The position numbers and the translations under genes are program-made. 64,000 nucleotides of DNA, taken from assembly GCF_948329825.1 (NCBI RefSeq), contig NZ_CAOJCM010000001.1, positions 62,001 to 126,000 on the forward strand, given 5' to 3'. This document shows, piece by piece, positions 1 through 8,239 of the stretch. The DNA is from Paenibacillus sp. JJ-100. Its GTDB lineage: Bacteria > Bacillota > Bacilli > Paenibacillales > Paenibacillaceae. Numbering within the stretch: the first letter of the stretch is position 1; every line of letters begins with the position of its first letter. A model generated the notes under the pieces. It saw only the letters and a program-made list of their open reading frames with translations. It was not told the origin of the DNA and ran no database searches.

Positions 1-227
1 ACTTCGCAGCATTTTTGTCGGAGGCCAACTTGCGCAGCAAAGATGAAATTTTGGAAGAGGCTGATCTAATCTATCGCTACAACTGGGTGTGTGTAAACAG
101 CCGGATTAAAGGGGAAGAACCACCTGCTGGGCTGAATCCTGGCGTAGCCTATGAACGGCACCGTGCGCTCAATTGGCTCATCTGTTATCTGGATCAGGCG
201 TGGGACGAGGTGCGAACCGATACGTAA
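1..227 (+). CDS. DUF4272-type protein, C-terminal part (cut by window edge)
   Basis: The reading frame is open to the first base, so the gene begins upstream of the window and only about the last 75 residues are seen. They include SKDEILEEADLIYRYNW and the stretch ALNWLICYLDQAWDEV, which match my memory of the C-terminal end of DUF4272 proteins, a family of unknown function common in Firmicutes. A TTG lies at 15, but nothing before it looks like a ribosome binding site, so it is not taken as a start. The gene converges on the lacI-type gene, with a hairpin between them. The family call rests on pattern memory, not on a search. Confidence 0.6.
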   Translation, partial: FAAFLSEANLRSKDEILEEADLIYRYNWVCVNSRIKGEEPPAGLNPGVAYERHRALNWLICYLDQAWDEVRTDT

Positions 228-263
228 TTGTATCTTTGAATCGATGGGCTCTACTAGATTTGA

Positions 264-303
264 AATACCCCCAGCCGTTGGACAACGGTTCGGGGGTATT
301 TGT
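264..303. terminator. Bidirectional terminator between convergent genes
   Basis: A long dyad AATACCCCCAGCCGTTG / CAACGGTTCGGGGGTATT with a GA loop and one small internal imperfection lies between the DUF4272 gene and the convergent regulator gene. T-rich bases follow on the plus strand and the AAT arm gives a short U run on the minus strand. Confidence 0.8.
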
Positions 304-361
304 AGTGTTCTCAGCTCTCTTCGGAATGCATCCATTCAACATTGTTGCAAACACACTATCG

Positions 362-1399
362 TTATCCGATATGTCTACCAAACTGTTCTCGGATAATTAC
401 ATTGGCGAGAATTAATTTTTTCTCGACGCTGCTCTCCGGATGGGCAATACGCCATAACATCTGATCCACGGCACGCGATCCGAGTAATTCTTTATTTACA
501 TTTACAGTAGCCAATAACGGAAGATGATCGTAGACATTGTCAAACCCTGTCACAACACATTGATCTGGCACACGAATGCCCATACTTTCAAGAGCTTCGA
601 TCGTGTAGAGCGCATAGAAATCGTTAGCACAAACAAACGCATCAGGCAGTTGATCTTCTTGAATTACTGTCGTGAATGTTTTGCGAAAATCATCCAAAGC
701 CTGACTGGTAAGTTCAGGAATCTGGCACATAGCCATCTCACTTCCAGCCAGAGCAGCATTGTACGCAATCCACCGCTCATAGAAACTCTGTGCATCACTA
801 ATATTTCCAACAAACTGAAATGATTGATAACCTTTGCGGAGCAAATAGAGCATGATCTCTCGCATGGATGCAAAGTTATCAGTGAATATGCTGTCACTAT
901 GAAAAACCGGATCGAGATGATCCACTAATACGACTGGAATACCCAGACGTTTGATTTCTAGCAAAATAGGAGTGGAGATCGATCCCACTGTAATAATCCC
1001 TCGAATCGCATCCGGGTTAAGCAGTGTGAACAATTGATCGGCAGATGGTTCGGTCAGTGTCAGAATATTAATGCCCATCTGGTTCAGTTTGGAAGAGATA
1101 CCGTTGAATACTGGCCCCCAGTAAACGGAATCCTGATTCTGATAGCGAACATTAGGAAACAAAATCAAAATTGTACCACTATTTCTTGTGTTCTTCGCTT
1201 CCATCGCTTCGCCTTGCGTGTGAAGTTCTCCGGATAACATACTGTGATCTTTAAAATAACCAAGTTTGCCTGCAGCTTTGAGAATAATATCTCGCGTTTG
1301 GTCACTAACCCCAGATTTTCCGGCCAGAGCACGGGATACTGCGAATTTCGACAAACCCGTATAATGTGCAATCTCCTGAATTGTTACCTTCGTTTTCAT
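362..1399 (-). CDS. LacI-family transcriptional regulator
   Basis: DNA-binding repressor of the LacI/GalR family. The N-terminus carries the helix-turn-helix (VTIQEIAHYTGLSKFAVSRA) followed by the hinge-helix segment. The remainder is a periplasmic-binding-protein-like effector domain of about 280 residues with family stretches such as GIPVVLVDHLDP, FVCANDFYA and VVTGFDNV. An ATG at 1432 has no properly spaced ribosome binding site, whereas AAGGAT lies about 7 bases before the ATG at 1399 (or 3-4 before the one at 1402). The resulting 345 residues are normal for the family. It is divergent from the large sugar-importer operon and is its likely local regulator. The effector is unknown. Confidence 0.9.
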   Translation of the reverse strand: MKTKVTIQEIAHYTGLSKFAVSRALAGKSGVSDQTRDIILKAAGKLGYFKDHSMLSGELHTQGEAMEAKNTRNSGTILILFPNVRYQNQDSVYWGPVFNGISSKLNQMGINILTLTEPSADQLFTLLNPDAIRGIITVGSISTPILLEIKRLGIPVVLVDHLDPVFHSDSIFTDNFASMREIMLYLLRKGYQSFQFVGNISDAQSFYERWIAYNAALAGSEMAMCQIPELTSQALDDFRKTFTTVIQEDQLPDAFVCANDFYALYTIEALESMGIRVPDQCVVTGFDNVYDHLPLLATVNVNKELLGSRAVDQMLWRIAHPESSVEKKLILANVIIREQFGRHIG

Positions 1400-1932
1400 C
1401 ATACCATCCTTACACTCATAATTCTGCGGCATCCCCTAAGATTGTTAGCGCCTCCAATAGATTCTAGTATAGCACGCAGTCTTTCTCTTAATCTAATATC
1501 GATTCGTGCATTATAACTTGCGAGAGGGTGAACGAGTGTCATATTTGGCAGGAAGAAGAAAGAAGTTAGTACCGGATAATAGCGTATTTTGTCTATAAAA
1601 TTATGTATTTGTTATTTTATAAAAATAACAAAATTATATCAAATGTTGTTTCTCTCAAAATAAAAATATGATGTTAAGGATTTGTTATTTATGAATATCA
1701 TTGTGATTTAAAATTTAGAAGTGAATTGAGGAGTGGTTTAATCAATTTTTTACAGGGAATGTTTACAATAAATTGTTGACGCTTACATTTTGCTGTGGTA
1801 AATTTTGTTTGTCAAAAACAAACAACTAAATAACAAATGGTGGTGGTGTTATTATTTTGATTTGTTTATCTATTGCTTGTGGTATGAAGGTGGGTCTTGA
1901 TAATAAACACATTCGGGGAGGTTGTTAAGGTC
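1400..1932. promoter_or_regulatory. Divergent regulatory region with repeated TTTGTTATTT motifs
   Basis: An AT-rich region of about 530 bp without a credible gene, between the lacI-type gene and the importer operon. TTTGTTATTT or its complement AAATAACAAA occurs four times: 1608-1617(+), 1623-1632(-), 1681-1690(+) and 1828-1837(-). The first two form an 11-bp-arm palindrome at 1608-1632. A further dyad GTTTGT-N5-ACAAAC (1807-1823) lies just downstream of the promoter -10. These are candidate operators for the adjacent LacI-family protein; that assignment is inferred from position and symmetry. Confidence 0.55.
1776..1804 (+). promoter_or_regulatory. SigA-type promoter of importer operon
   Basis: TTGACG (1776-1781), a 17-bp spacer, and TAAATT (1799-1804), with a TG two bases further upstream in the spacer. 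Transcription would start near 1811, inside the GTTTGT/ACAAAC dyad and upstream of the last TTTGTTATTT-type copy. That geometry suits repression by roadblock or occlusion. Confidence 0.65.
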
Positions 1933-3312
1933 ATGATAAAAAGGTGGAATGTGCTGTCCTTGATGTTACTTGCAGTCCTGCTATTTGTATCCGCTTGCAG
2001 TGGAGGAGCTGCGCAAACTGGAGTTGACTCTGGCGAAGCAGTCCAATCGGAGAATAACACTGAAGCTGACAAGACCGTTCAGGAAGATGAAGCTGCTAAG
2101 ACAGCAGTGGACGTGCCGGATTTAGGTGGAAGGGTTATCAAGATTGCCGCCTGGTGGGATTTGAAGCCAGCGGGGGAGACAGCTTCTGACAAAGCGAGAT
2201 TAGATAAAATTGCAGAAGTTGAAAAGAAGTATAACGTGAAGATTGAGTTTGTTAACGTACCTTTTGAAGAATATATGAATAAATTCACCACCTCTGTTCT
2301 GGCTGGAGAACCTTTTGCTGATATTGTGCAGATGGAATACAAATCGGCACTCCCGGCCATCCTCAAAGGGCAATTGTTGCCCCTCTCCGATTTCACCACA
2401 GCTGAGAATAATATTAACCAAGAAGGTAATCTGATTGCCAAATATCCTGCCATCGCAGGAAACTACTACGCGTTCGAATCTCCAACCAGTATCGGGCTGG
2501 GTCTCCACTATAACCGTGATCTGTTCAAAAAACTTTCTTTGCCTGACCCTCAGGAATTGTATGAGAAAGGTGAATGGAGCTGGGATAAGTTCATGGAAGT
2601 TACCAAACAAGCAACAAAGGATACGGATAATGATGGGAAAATTGACGTATACGGTTTCTCGGGCTGGGCTATCGATGTCATTCGTCATTTTACTGCTGCT
2701 AATGGCGGTACCATTGCGGATGATGAGAACGGGAAGGAAGGGTTATCTGATCCCAAAACGATTGAAGCTGCCGAGTTCGTTAAACGTCTGTATAACGTGG
2801 AGAATGTAGTAAAAGTCAAAACAGGTGACAAAACGAATTGGGAAGAATCCAATACATTCAAGGACGGAGATGTGGCTATGTTCACTGCTGCGGAGTGGCA
2901 GCTTGGTGACCTGACCTTTTCTGTTGGTGTCGTGCCGATTCCGAATGGGCCGCAAGGAAAAAAAGAAGTGACTTATGCCAACAATACCGCCGCAGCCAAG
3001 TTCATCGCCAAAGGCGTGGAAGATCCAAAGATTGTCTATCAGATCTACGAAGAAACCTTCGACATCCCGCAGATTGAGGAATACCCGGGGCAGGACTATC
3101 TGGAGAGTCTGTATACGGACGAGAAAGACATCCAGATGATTCGTGAACATATTGCAGGAACTGGACGCATTTTGCTGGATGATGCCTATGCTGGTTATCC
3201 CATCGGAGATTATGTGAACGATATTATCAAGAATAACGCTTCGGTAACTGCAACAGCGGAGAAATACAAGGCGCAGGCTCAAGCGGCCATGGACAAATTG
3301 GGCAGCCAATAG
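1933..3312 (+). CDS. Extracellular solute-binding lipoprotein of sugar ABC importer
   Basis: Substrate-binding lipoprotein of a carbohydrate ABC importer (family 1 binding proteins). With the ATG at 1933 there is a lipoprotein signal peptide: positive MIKRW, a hydrophobic core, and a lipobox VSAC with the modified cysteine at residue 22. A low-complexity acidic/Ser linker follows, then a two-lobed binding fold. A TTG at 1897 would add 12 residues before the signal peptide and is disfavoured; GGGGAGG and AAGG precede 1933. It is the first gene of the operon and is separated from the rest by a terminator-like hairpin. This suggests it is made in excess over the permeases, as is usual for binding proteins. 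The substrate cannot be read from sequence. Confidence 0.88.
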   Translation: MIKRWNVLSLMLLAVLLFVSACSGGAAQTGVDSGEAVQSENNTEADKTVQEDEAAKTAVDVPDLGGRVIKIAAWWDLKPAGETASDKARLDKIAEVEKKYNVKIEFVNVPFEEYMNKFTTSVLAGEPFADIVQMEYKSALPAILKGQLLPLSDFTTAENNINQEGNLIAKYPAIAGNYYAFESPTSIGLGLHYNRDLFKKLSLPDPQELYEKGEWSWDKFMEVTKQATKDTDNDGKIDVYGFSGWAIDVIRHFTAANGGTIADDENGKEGLSDPKTIEAAEFVKRLYNVENVVKVKTGDKTNWEESNTFKDGDVAMFTAAEWQLGDLTFSVGVVPIPNGPQGKKEVTYANNTAAAKFIAKGVEDPKIVYQIYEETFDIPQIEEYPGQDYLESLYTDEKDIQMIREHIAGTGRILLDDAYAGYPIGDYVNDIIKNNASVTATAEKYKAQAQAAMDKLGSQ

Positions 3313-3339
3313 CTGCAATATCAATTGTAGATCATCAGC

Positions 3340-3379
3340 GGGGTTCCCGTGCCCGCCAACTGCACGGAGCCCCTTTTTT
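3340..3379 (+). terminator. Internal terminator after first binding-protein gene
   Basis: GGGGTTCCCGTGC pairs imperfectly with GCACGGAGCCCC across a short loop, followed by six T residues. It lies between two genes of the same direction with no evident new promoter after it, so it probably acts as a partial terminator or 3'-end stabiliser. Confidence 0.7.
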
Positions 3380-3434
3380 CGTAGCATAAGCAGAGGGATG
3401 GCCGACATCAGCCTTGATGAGGAGGACTCGTAGA

Positions 3435-6365
3435 ATGGCTGGAATTCTTCAACGCAGGATATGGATGTTATTCGCAGCGATCATCACGGCCGCAGGCTGT
3501 ATCATGGGGTACCTGATTTCCAACCTGGATGTGCAGGAAACGCTTCTTCCGCCTGGGAGTCTGCGAGTTATAGAGGTGGATGAAGTTTTGCAGCAGACCC
3601 GGCAGAAAAAGGGGTATGAACAATATATATCGGGCAAAGAGCAGGCGGAGAAGCCTCAACGGGAGATCATCATCGAAGCGGGAACGTACATAAGAGCCGA
3701 AGGTGAGGATATTCGCATACTGAAAGATTACGAAGGTATGCAGGGAAAGTCATTACACACGGGAGAGACCGGGGAAGTGGAATGGAGCGTAGACGTGCCG
3801 GAGAGCGGGTTGTACAACTTGTCTGCAGTCTATTATCCCGTGGAAGGCAAAAGCTCGGCTATAGAGCGCGCATTGTACATTGACGGTGAACTTCCGTTTG
3901 CAGAAGCTGCCTATATGCAGTTTGACCGGGTGTGGGTCAATGAGAAAGATGTCGTTGAGCAGGATAACCAGGGTAATGATCTTCGTCCAAGACAAGTGGA
4001 GAAGCCTGAGTGGATGGAGGAAACCTTTCAGGACTCGAACGGATATCAATTGACTCCATTCCAGTTTTTTTTAGAAAAAGGCAAGCATTCGCTAGTATTG
4101 AAATCATCGCGTGAACCGATGGTCATCCGCTCTCTTCGATTGTTTAATGAGCAGCCAGTGCTGCCTTATGCTGAAACCGTTGCAGCGCAGCTATCTGATG
4201 TGGATGACCAGCCCAAAGATATTCTCATTCGGATCGAGGGAGAACATGCTGTTCGGAAGTCTTCTCCGACGTTATATCCAACAAGCGAAAGATCAAGTTC
4301 AGCCGTATCGCCTTACAGCGCTTCTCAGGTTCGCATCAACACGATAGGTGGCTACAACTGGCGTCTGCCGGGTCAATGGATTGAATGGGAAGTGGATGTA
4401 CCGGAGAGCGGACTGTATCATATCGGTTTTACCGCGCAGCAAAATTTTGTTAAGGGCATCTACTCCAATCGGCGATTAACGATCGATGGTGAAGTTCCGT
4501 TTGTCGAGATGAATCAGGCTCCGTTTCGGTATCAGAGTGATTATCGCATCGATCTCCTGGGTGGTCGGAAGGAGCCGTATCGCTTTCAACTGGAAAAAGG
4601 AAAACATGTACTCCGGCTGGAGAATAGTCTGGGTGATTTCGCACCGTTGATTCGTAACGTAGAAGATAGTCTCTATAACTTGAACTCCATGTATCGCCGT
4701 ATTCTGATGATTACGGGAACCAAGCCGGACGAATTCAGGGATTACCGGGTGGAGATGCAGATTCCCGATCTGCTGGATGTGTTCGCGGGGGAGAGTAAAC
4801 GATTGAAGGAGGTAGCTTCCCAGCTTCGGCTCTTATCCGGTCAATCCAGCGATCAAGAGGCACTGATCAAGACGATGGTACAGCAACTGGAAGAAATGAT
4901 CGAGAAGCCGGACACGATTCCAAGGCGACTGGCTGCATACAAAACCAATACCGGAGGGCTCGGAACCTGGGTGCAGCAGGCGCGAGAGCAACCGCTTGAG
5001 ATTGATGCACTCTATATCACTTCGATAGATCAAGAGATTCCTGATTCGGGGCTGGGGCCGTTTGCAAAGCTAGGTCATGAAATCAGAACGTTCTACCATT
5101 CGTTTTTTATTGATTATAACCAGATTGGTAATGTAGCAGATTCGAAGGATCAACGTACCGTTACTGTCTGGATCGGCAGCGGGCGTGATCAAGCGAATAC
5201 GATGAAGACGATGATTGACAAAACGTTTACTCCAAACAGCGGCATTAACGTCAATCTGAAACTGGTGAATATGGGTACATTACTGCCGGCAACTTTAGCA
5301 GGTGAAGGGCCGGATATAGCGATGCAGATTGGCAATGATCTGCCGGTGAATTTTGCCATGCGGAATTCGGCTGTCGATCTGACACAGTTCAGCGACTACC
5401 AGAAGGTGGAACAGGAGTTCAGGGGAAGTGCGATTGTTCCATATGTCTATGCTTCGGGAGTATACGCTCTGCCAGAAACACAAACCTTCAATATGCTTTT
5501 TTATCGGAAAGACGTGCTTGAGGAGCTTGGACTTGAGGTGCCGAAGACTTGGGATGAGGTAGAAGCCCTGCTCGCCATCTTGAGCAAAAATCATATGGAA
5601 TTCGGCATGCCGATTGTAACTCAGGCCAATATGCAAGGGGTGAATATCCCGCCCAACTCTCAGTATGCAACGATGTTGCTTCAAAATGGTGGTGCTTTCT
5701 ATCGCAACGATGGCAAAGAGTCAGATCTGGACTCCAAAATTGGAATCGAGACGTTCAAGCGGTGGACGGAGTTCTACACCGATTACAAGCTGGAACGGGA
5801 ATATGATTTTGCGAATCGGTTCCGTACAGGACAGATGCCGATTGGTCTGACGGATTATACGATGTATAACCAGTTGTCCGTGTTCGCACCAGAAATTCGC
5901 GGACTATGGGGGTTTGTACCTGTTCCGGGAACCGTACAGCCGGATGGCACTTTAAACCGTGACGTTCCGGGTGGAGGCAGTGCAGTCATGATGCTGAAGA
6001 GTGCCAAGGATCAGGAAGCGGCGTGGGAATTTATGAAATGGTGGACCAGTAGCCCGGTTCAGGCTGAATTTGGACGTGAGATGGAGGGTCTGATGGGAGC
6101 AGCAGCCCGGTATCCAACGGCGAACATCAAAGCGCTGGATTCCTTGCCTTGGCCAGCAGAAGACTATGCCAATCTGAAGGCCCAATTCGAAACGGTGAAG
6201 GGTATACCTGAGGTGCCGGGTGGTTATTTTACCGGACGCCATCTGTTCAATGCATTTTATAAAACAGTGGTTGGTCAAATGGAAGCCAGGGAATCCATTA
6301 TGGATTACACCCAGTATATTCAGGACGAAATTCGGGTCAAACGTCATGAGTTCGGTCTTCCGTAA
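3435..6365 (+). CDS. Large binding protein with two N-terminal sugar-binding-like modules
   Basis: A 976-residue protein, more than twice the usual length of a sugar-binding protein. Residues about 5-30 form a hydrophobic export or anchor segment. Two related modules follow, near residues 72-235 and 275-405. Both contain VDVPESGLY, an IDGE-PF turn and LEKGKH, an arrangement like carbohydrate-binding beta-sandwich modules (CBM6/35-like; inferred). After a helical linker, residues about 570-970 form a family 1 solute-binding domain with VWIGSG, AGEGPDIAMQIG, ALPETQTFNMLFYRKD and PKTWDEVEAL. The ATG at 3435 is chosen because GAGGAGG sits 9 bases upstream; earlier TTG/ATG codons lack a site. It probably captures a polymeric or branched glycan at the surface. 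Confidence 0.82.
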   Translation: MAGILQRRIWMLFAAIITAAGCIMGYLISNLDVQETLLPPGSLRVIEVDEVLQQTRQKKGYEQYISGKEQAEKPQREIIIEAGTYIRAEGEDIRILKDYEGMQGKSLHTGETGEVEWSVDVPESGLYNLSAVYYPVEGKSSAIERALYIDGELPFAEAAYMQFDRVWVNEKDVVEQDNQGNDLRPRQVEKPEWMEETFQDSNGYQLTPFQFFLEKGKHSLVLKSSREPMVIRSLRLFNEQPVLPYAETVAAQLSDVDDQPKDILIRIEGEHAVRKSSPTLYPTSERSSSAVSPYSASQVRINTIGGYNWRLPGQWIEWEVDVPESGLYHIGFTAQQNFVKGIYSNRRLTIDGEVPFVEMNQAPFRYQSDYRIDLLGGRKEPYRFQLEKGKHVLRLENSLGDFAPLIRNVEDSLYNLNSMYRRILMITGTKPDEFRDYRVEMQIPDLLDVFAGESKRLKEVASQLRLLSGQSSDQEALIKTMVQQLEEMIEKPDTIPRRLAAYKTNTGGLGTWVQQAREQPLEIDALYITSIDQEIPDSGLGPFAKLGHEIRTFYHSFFIDYNQIGNVADSKDQRTVTVWIGSGRDQANTMKTMIDKTFTPNSGINVNLKLVNMGTLLPATLAGEGPDIAMQIGNDLPVNFAMRNSAVDLTQFSDYQKVEQEFRGSAIVPYVYASGVYALPETQTFNMLFYRKDVLEELGLEVPKTWDEVEALLAILSKNHMEFGMPIVTQANMQGVNIPPNSQYATMLLQNGGAFYRNDGKESDLDSKIGIETFKRWTEFYTDYKLEREYDFANRFRTGQMPIGLTDYTMYNQLSVFAPEIRGLWGFVPVPGTVQPDGTLNRDVPGGGSAVMMLKSAKDQEAAWEFMKWWTSSPVQAEFGREMEGLMGAAARYPTANIKALDSLPWPAEDYANLKAQFETVKGIPEVPGGYFTGRHLFNAFYKTVVGQMEARESIMDYTQYIQDEIRVKRHEFGLP

Positions 6366-6383
6366 GCAGAGGGAGGGTTTACC

Positions 6384-7361
6384 ATGCCACACATATCACT
6401 TCGAGACGGGCAACAACGTTCACAACGTCCTCCTGAAAAATCAACACAGGCGGGCCTGAAATCATGGTGGATCTGGAAGCTGCAGGAGATGAAGGCTAGT
6501 AAACATTCCTACGTCTTGCTTGCACCGTACATGATCTTGTTCTCCATGTTTACCGTGATTCCCGTTGTCATCTCCATCATACTCAGCTTCACCTATTTTA
6601 ATATGCTGGAATTTCCACGGTTTATCGGTTGGCAGAACTACACCCGCCTGTTTCTGGAGGATGACGTATTCCTGATTGCCATCAAGAATACGCTGCTGTT
6701 TGCAATCATTACCGGACCAGTAAGTTACATTGCCTGCTTTGTGTTTGCATGGATAATCAATGAACTGACACCGAAATGGAGAGCGTTCATGACGCTGATT
6801 TTCTATGCACCATCTATTTCAGGTAATGTGTATTTTATTTGGTTGATGATCTTTTCAGGAGATCGGTACGGGATTGCGAATGGTTTGCTGATCCAATGGG
6901 GGGTTCTGCTCGAACCGATTCAATGGCTGAAGACGGAAGCCTATATCATGCCTATTCTTATTCTCGTACAGTTGTGGCTCAGTCTGGGAACTGGGTTCCT
7001 TGCCTTTATTGCGGGTCTGCAGACGGTTGATCGAACCTTGTATGAAGCAGGGGCTGTAGACGGGATCAAAAACCGGTGGCAGGAGCTGTGGTATATCACG
7101 CTGCCTTCCATGCGTCCACAGCTCATGTTCGGAGCGGTCATTCAGCTCACCACTTCATTTGCCGTGGCAGATGTGTCGATTGCGCTGGCAGGTTTCCCGA
7201 GTGTGAACTATGCAGCAGAGACGGTAGTGACCCATTTGATCGATTTTGGTACAACGAGATTTGAGATGGGATATGCGTCGGCTATTGCGGCTGTACTATT
7301 CATGATTATGGTTGGCACCAACCTGCTCGTACAGAAACTGCTTCGAAGGGTGGGAGAATAA
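6384..7361 (+). CDS. Sugar ABC transporter permease (MalF/UgpA type)
   Basis: Inner-membrane permease of a carbohydrate ABC importer, 325 residues. The N-terminus is polar for about 40 residues, then SYVLLAPYMILFSMF begins the first of about six membrane spans. The ATPase-coupling loop is seen as YEAGAVDGIKNRWQELWYITLP, matching the EAA motif of the family. GGGAGGG lies 8 bases before the ATG. It follows the large binding protein by 18 bases and precedes its partner permease by 3, so the three are clearly one transcription unit. Confidence 0.92.
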   Translation: MPHISLRDGQQRSQRPPEKSTQAGLKSWWIWKLQEMKASKHSYVLLAPYMILFSMFTVIPVVISIILSFTYFNMLEFPRFIGWQNYTRLFLEDDVFLIAIKNTLLFAIITGPVSYIACFVFAWIINELTPKWRAFMTLIFYAPSISGNVYFIWLMIFSGDRYGIANGLLIQWGVLLEPIQWLKTEAYIMPILILVQLWLSLGTGFLAFIAGLQTVDRTLYEAGAVDGIKNRWQELWYITLPSMRPQLMFGAVIQLTTSFAVADVSIALAGFPSVNYAAETVVTHLIDFGTTRFEMGYASAIAAVLFMIMVGTNLLVQKLLRRVGE

Positions 7362-7364
7362 GTT

Positions 7365-8228
7365 ATGGCCGCCATTACGACTGGAAAAAAGCGTGTAAAC
7401 CGCTCGCTTTCAGGAAGTCTCTCTCTGTTTGCTCTGCTGCTTGTCTTTGGTGCCTTTATGGTATTGCCGTTGATCTATGCCATCAATAATGCCTTCAAAC
7501 CGCTGGATGAGATTTTTATGTTTCCGCCAACGTTGTTCGTCCGTAATCCGACTTTTAACAACTTCACAGATCTGCTCAACTTGTTAAGCGACTCTTGGGT
7601 GCCGTTCTCGCGATATATATTCAACACCGTATTCATCACTGGGATTGGTATTGTCGGACATGTGTTACTGGCATCGGCAGCAGCTTACCCGCTTGCCAAG
7701 CATAAATTTCCGGGCAAAGTCTTTATGTTCCAGGTCGTTGTCCTGTCGCTGATGTTCACTCCAGCTGTAACCGCTATTCCTAACTATATGATCATGTCAT
7801 GGCTGGGCTGGATTGATACGTACTGGGCAGTAATTATCCCGGCTTTTGCCTATTCCCTGGGACTATATCTGATGAAACAATTCATGGAACAGATCCCGGA
7901 TGCGTTGCTAGAGGCTGCCAAGATAGACGGTGCGAGCGAGTATCGAATCTTCTGGTCTATTGTAATGCCTAATGTGAAGCCTGCATGGCTGACCCTGATC
8001 ATCCTGTTATTCCAGATGTTATGGGGCAGTGACGGTAATGGCTATATCTACAGTGAACAGCTCAAGACGTTGCATTATGCAGCCGGACAGATTATACAGG
8101 GTGGCATATCGCGAGCGGGTGCGGGGGCTGCGGTTGCGCTTATATTAATGAGCGTGCCAATCACGCTATTCATATTTTCTCAGAGCCGCATCATAGAGAC
8201 GATGGCAAGTTCAGGTATGAAGGATTAA
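7365..8228 (+). CDS. Carbohydrate ABC transporter permease (MalG/UgpE type)
   Basis: Second permease, 287 residues, with about six membrane spans. The EAA coupling loop is EAAKIDGASEYRIFWSIVMP. The ribosome binding site GAAGGGTGGGAGA lies in the tail of the preceding gene, three bases separate the two, and translation is probably coupled. It forms a heterodimer with the 6384-7361 permease. No ATPase gene is present in the operon, so an MsmX-like shared ATPase is expected (family knowledge). Confidence 0.92.
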   Translation: MAAITTGKKRVNRSLSGSLSLFALLLVFGAFMVLPLIYAINNAFKPLDEIFMFPPTLFVRNPTFNNFTDLLNLLSDSWVPFSRYIFNTVFITGIGIVGHVLLASAAAYPLAKHKFPGKVFMFQVVVLSLMFTPAVTAIPNYMIMSWLGWIDTYWAVIIPAFAYSLGLYLMKQFMEQIPDALLEAAKIDGASEYRIFWSIVMPNVKPAWLTLIILLFQMLWGSDGNGYIYSEQLKTLHYAAGQIIQGGISRAGAGAAVALILMSVPITLFIFSQSRIIETMASSGMKD

Positions 8229-8239
8229 GGGGGAACGAC

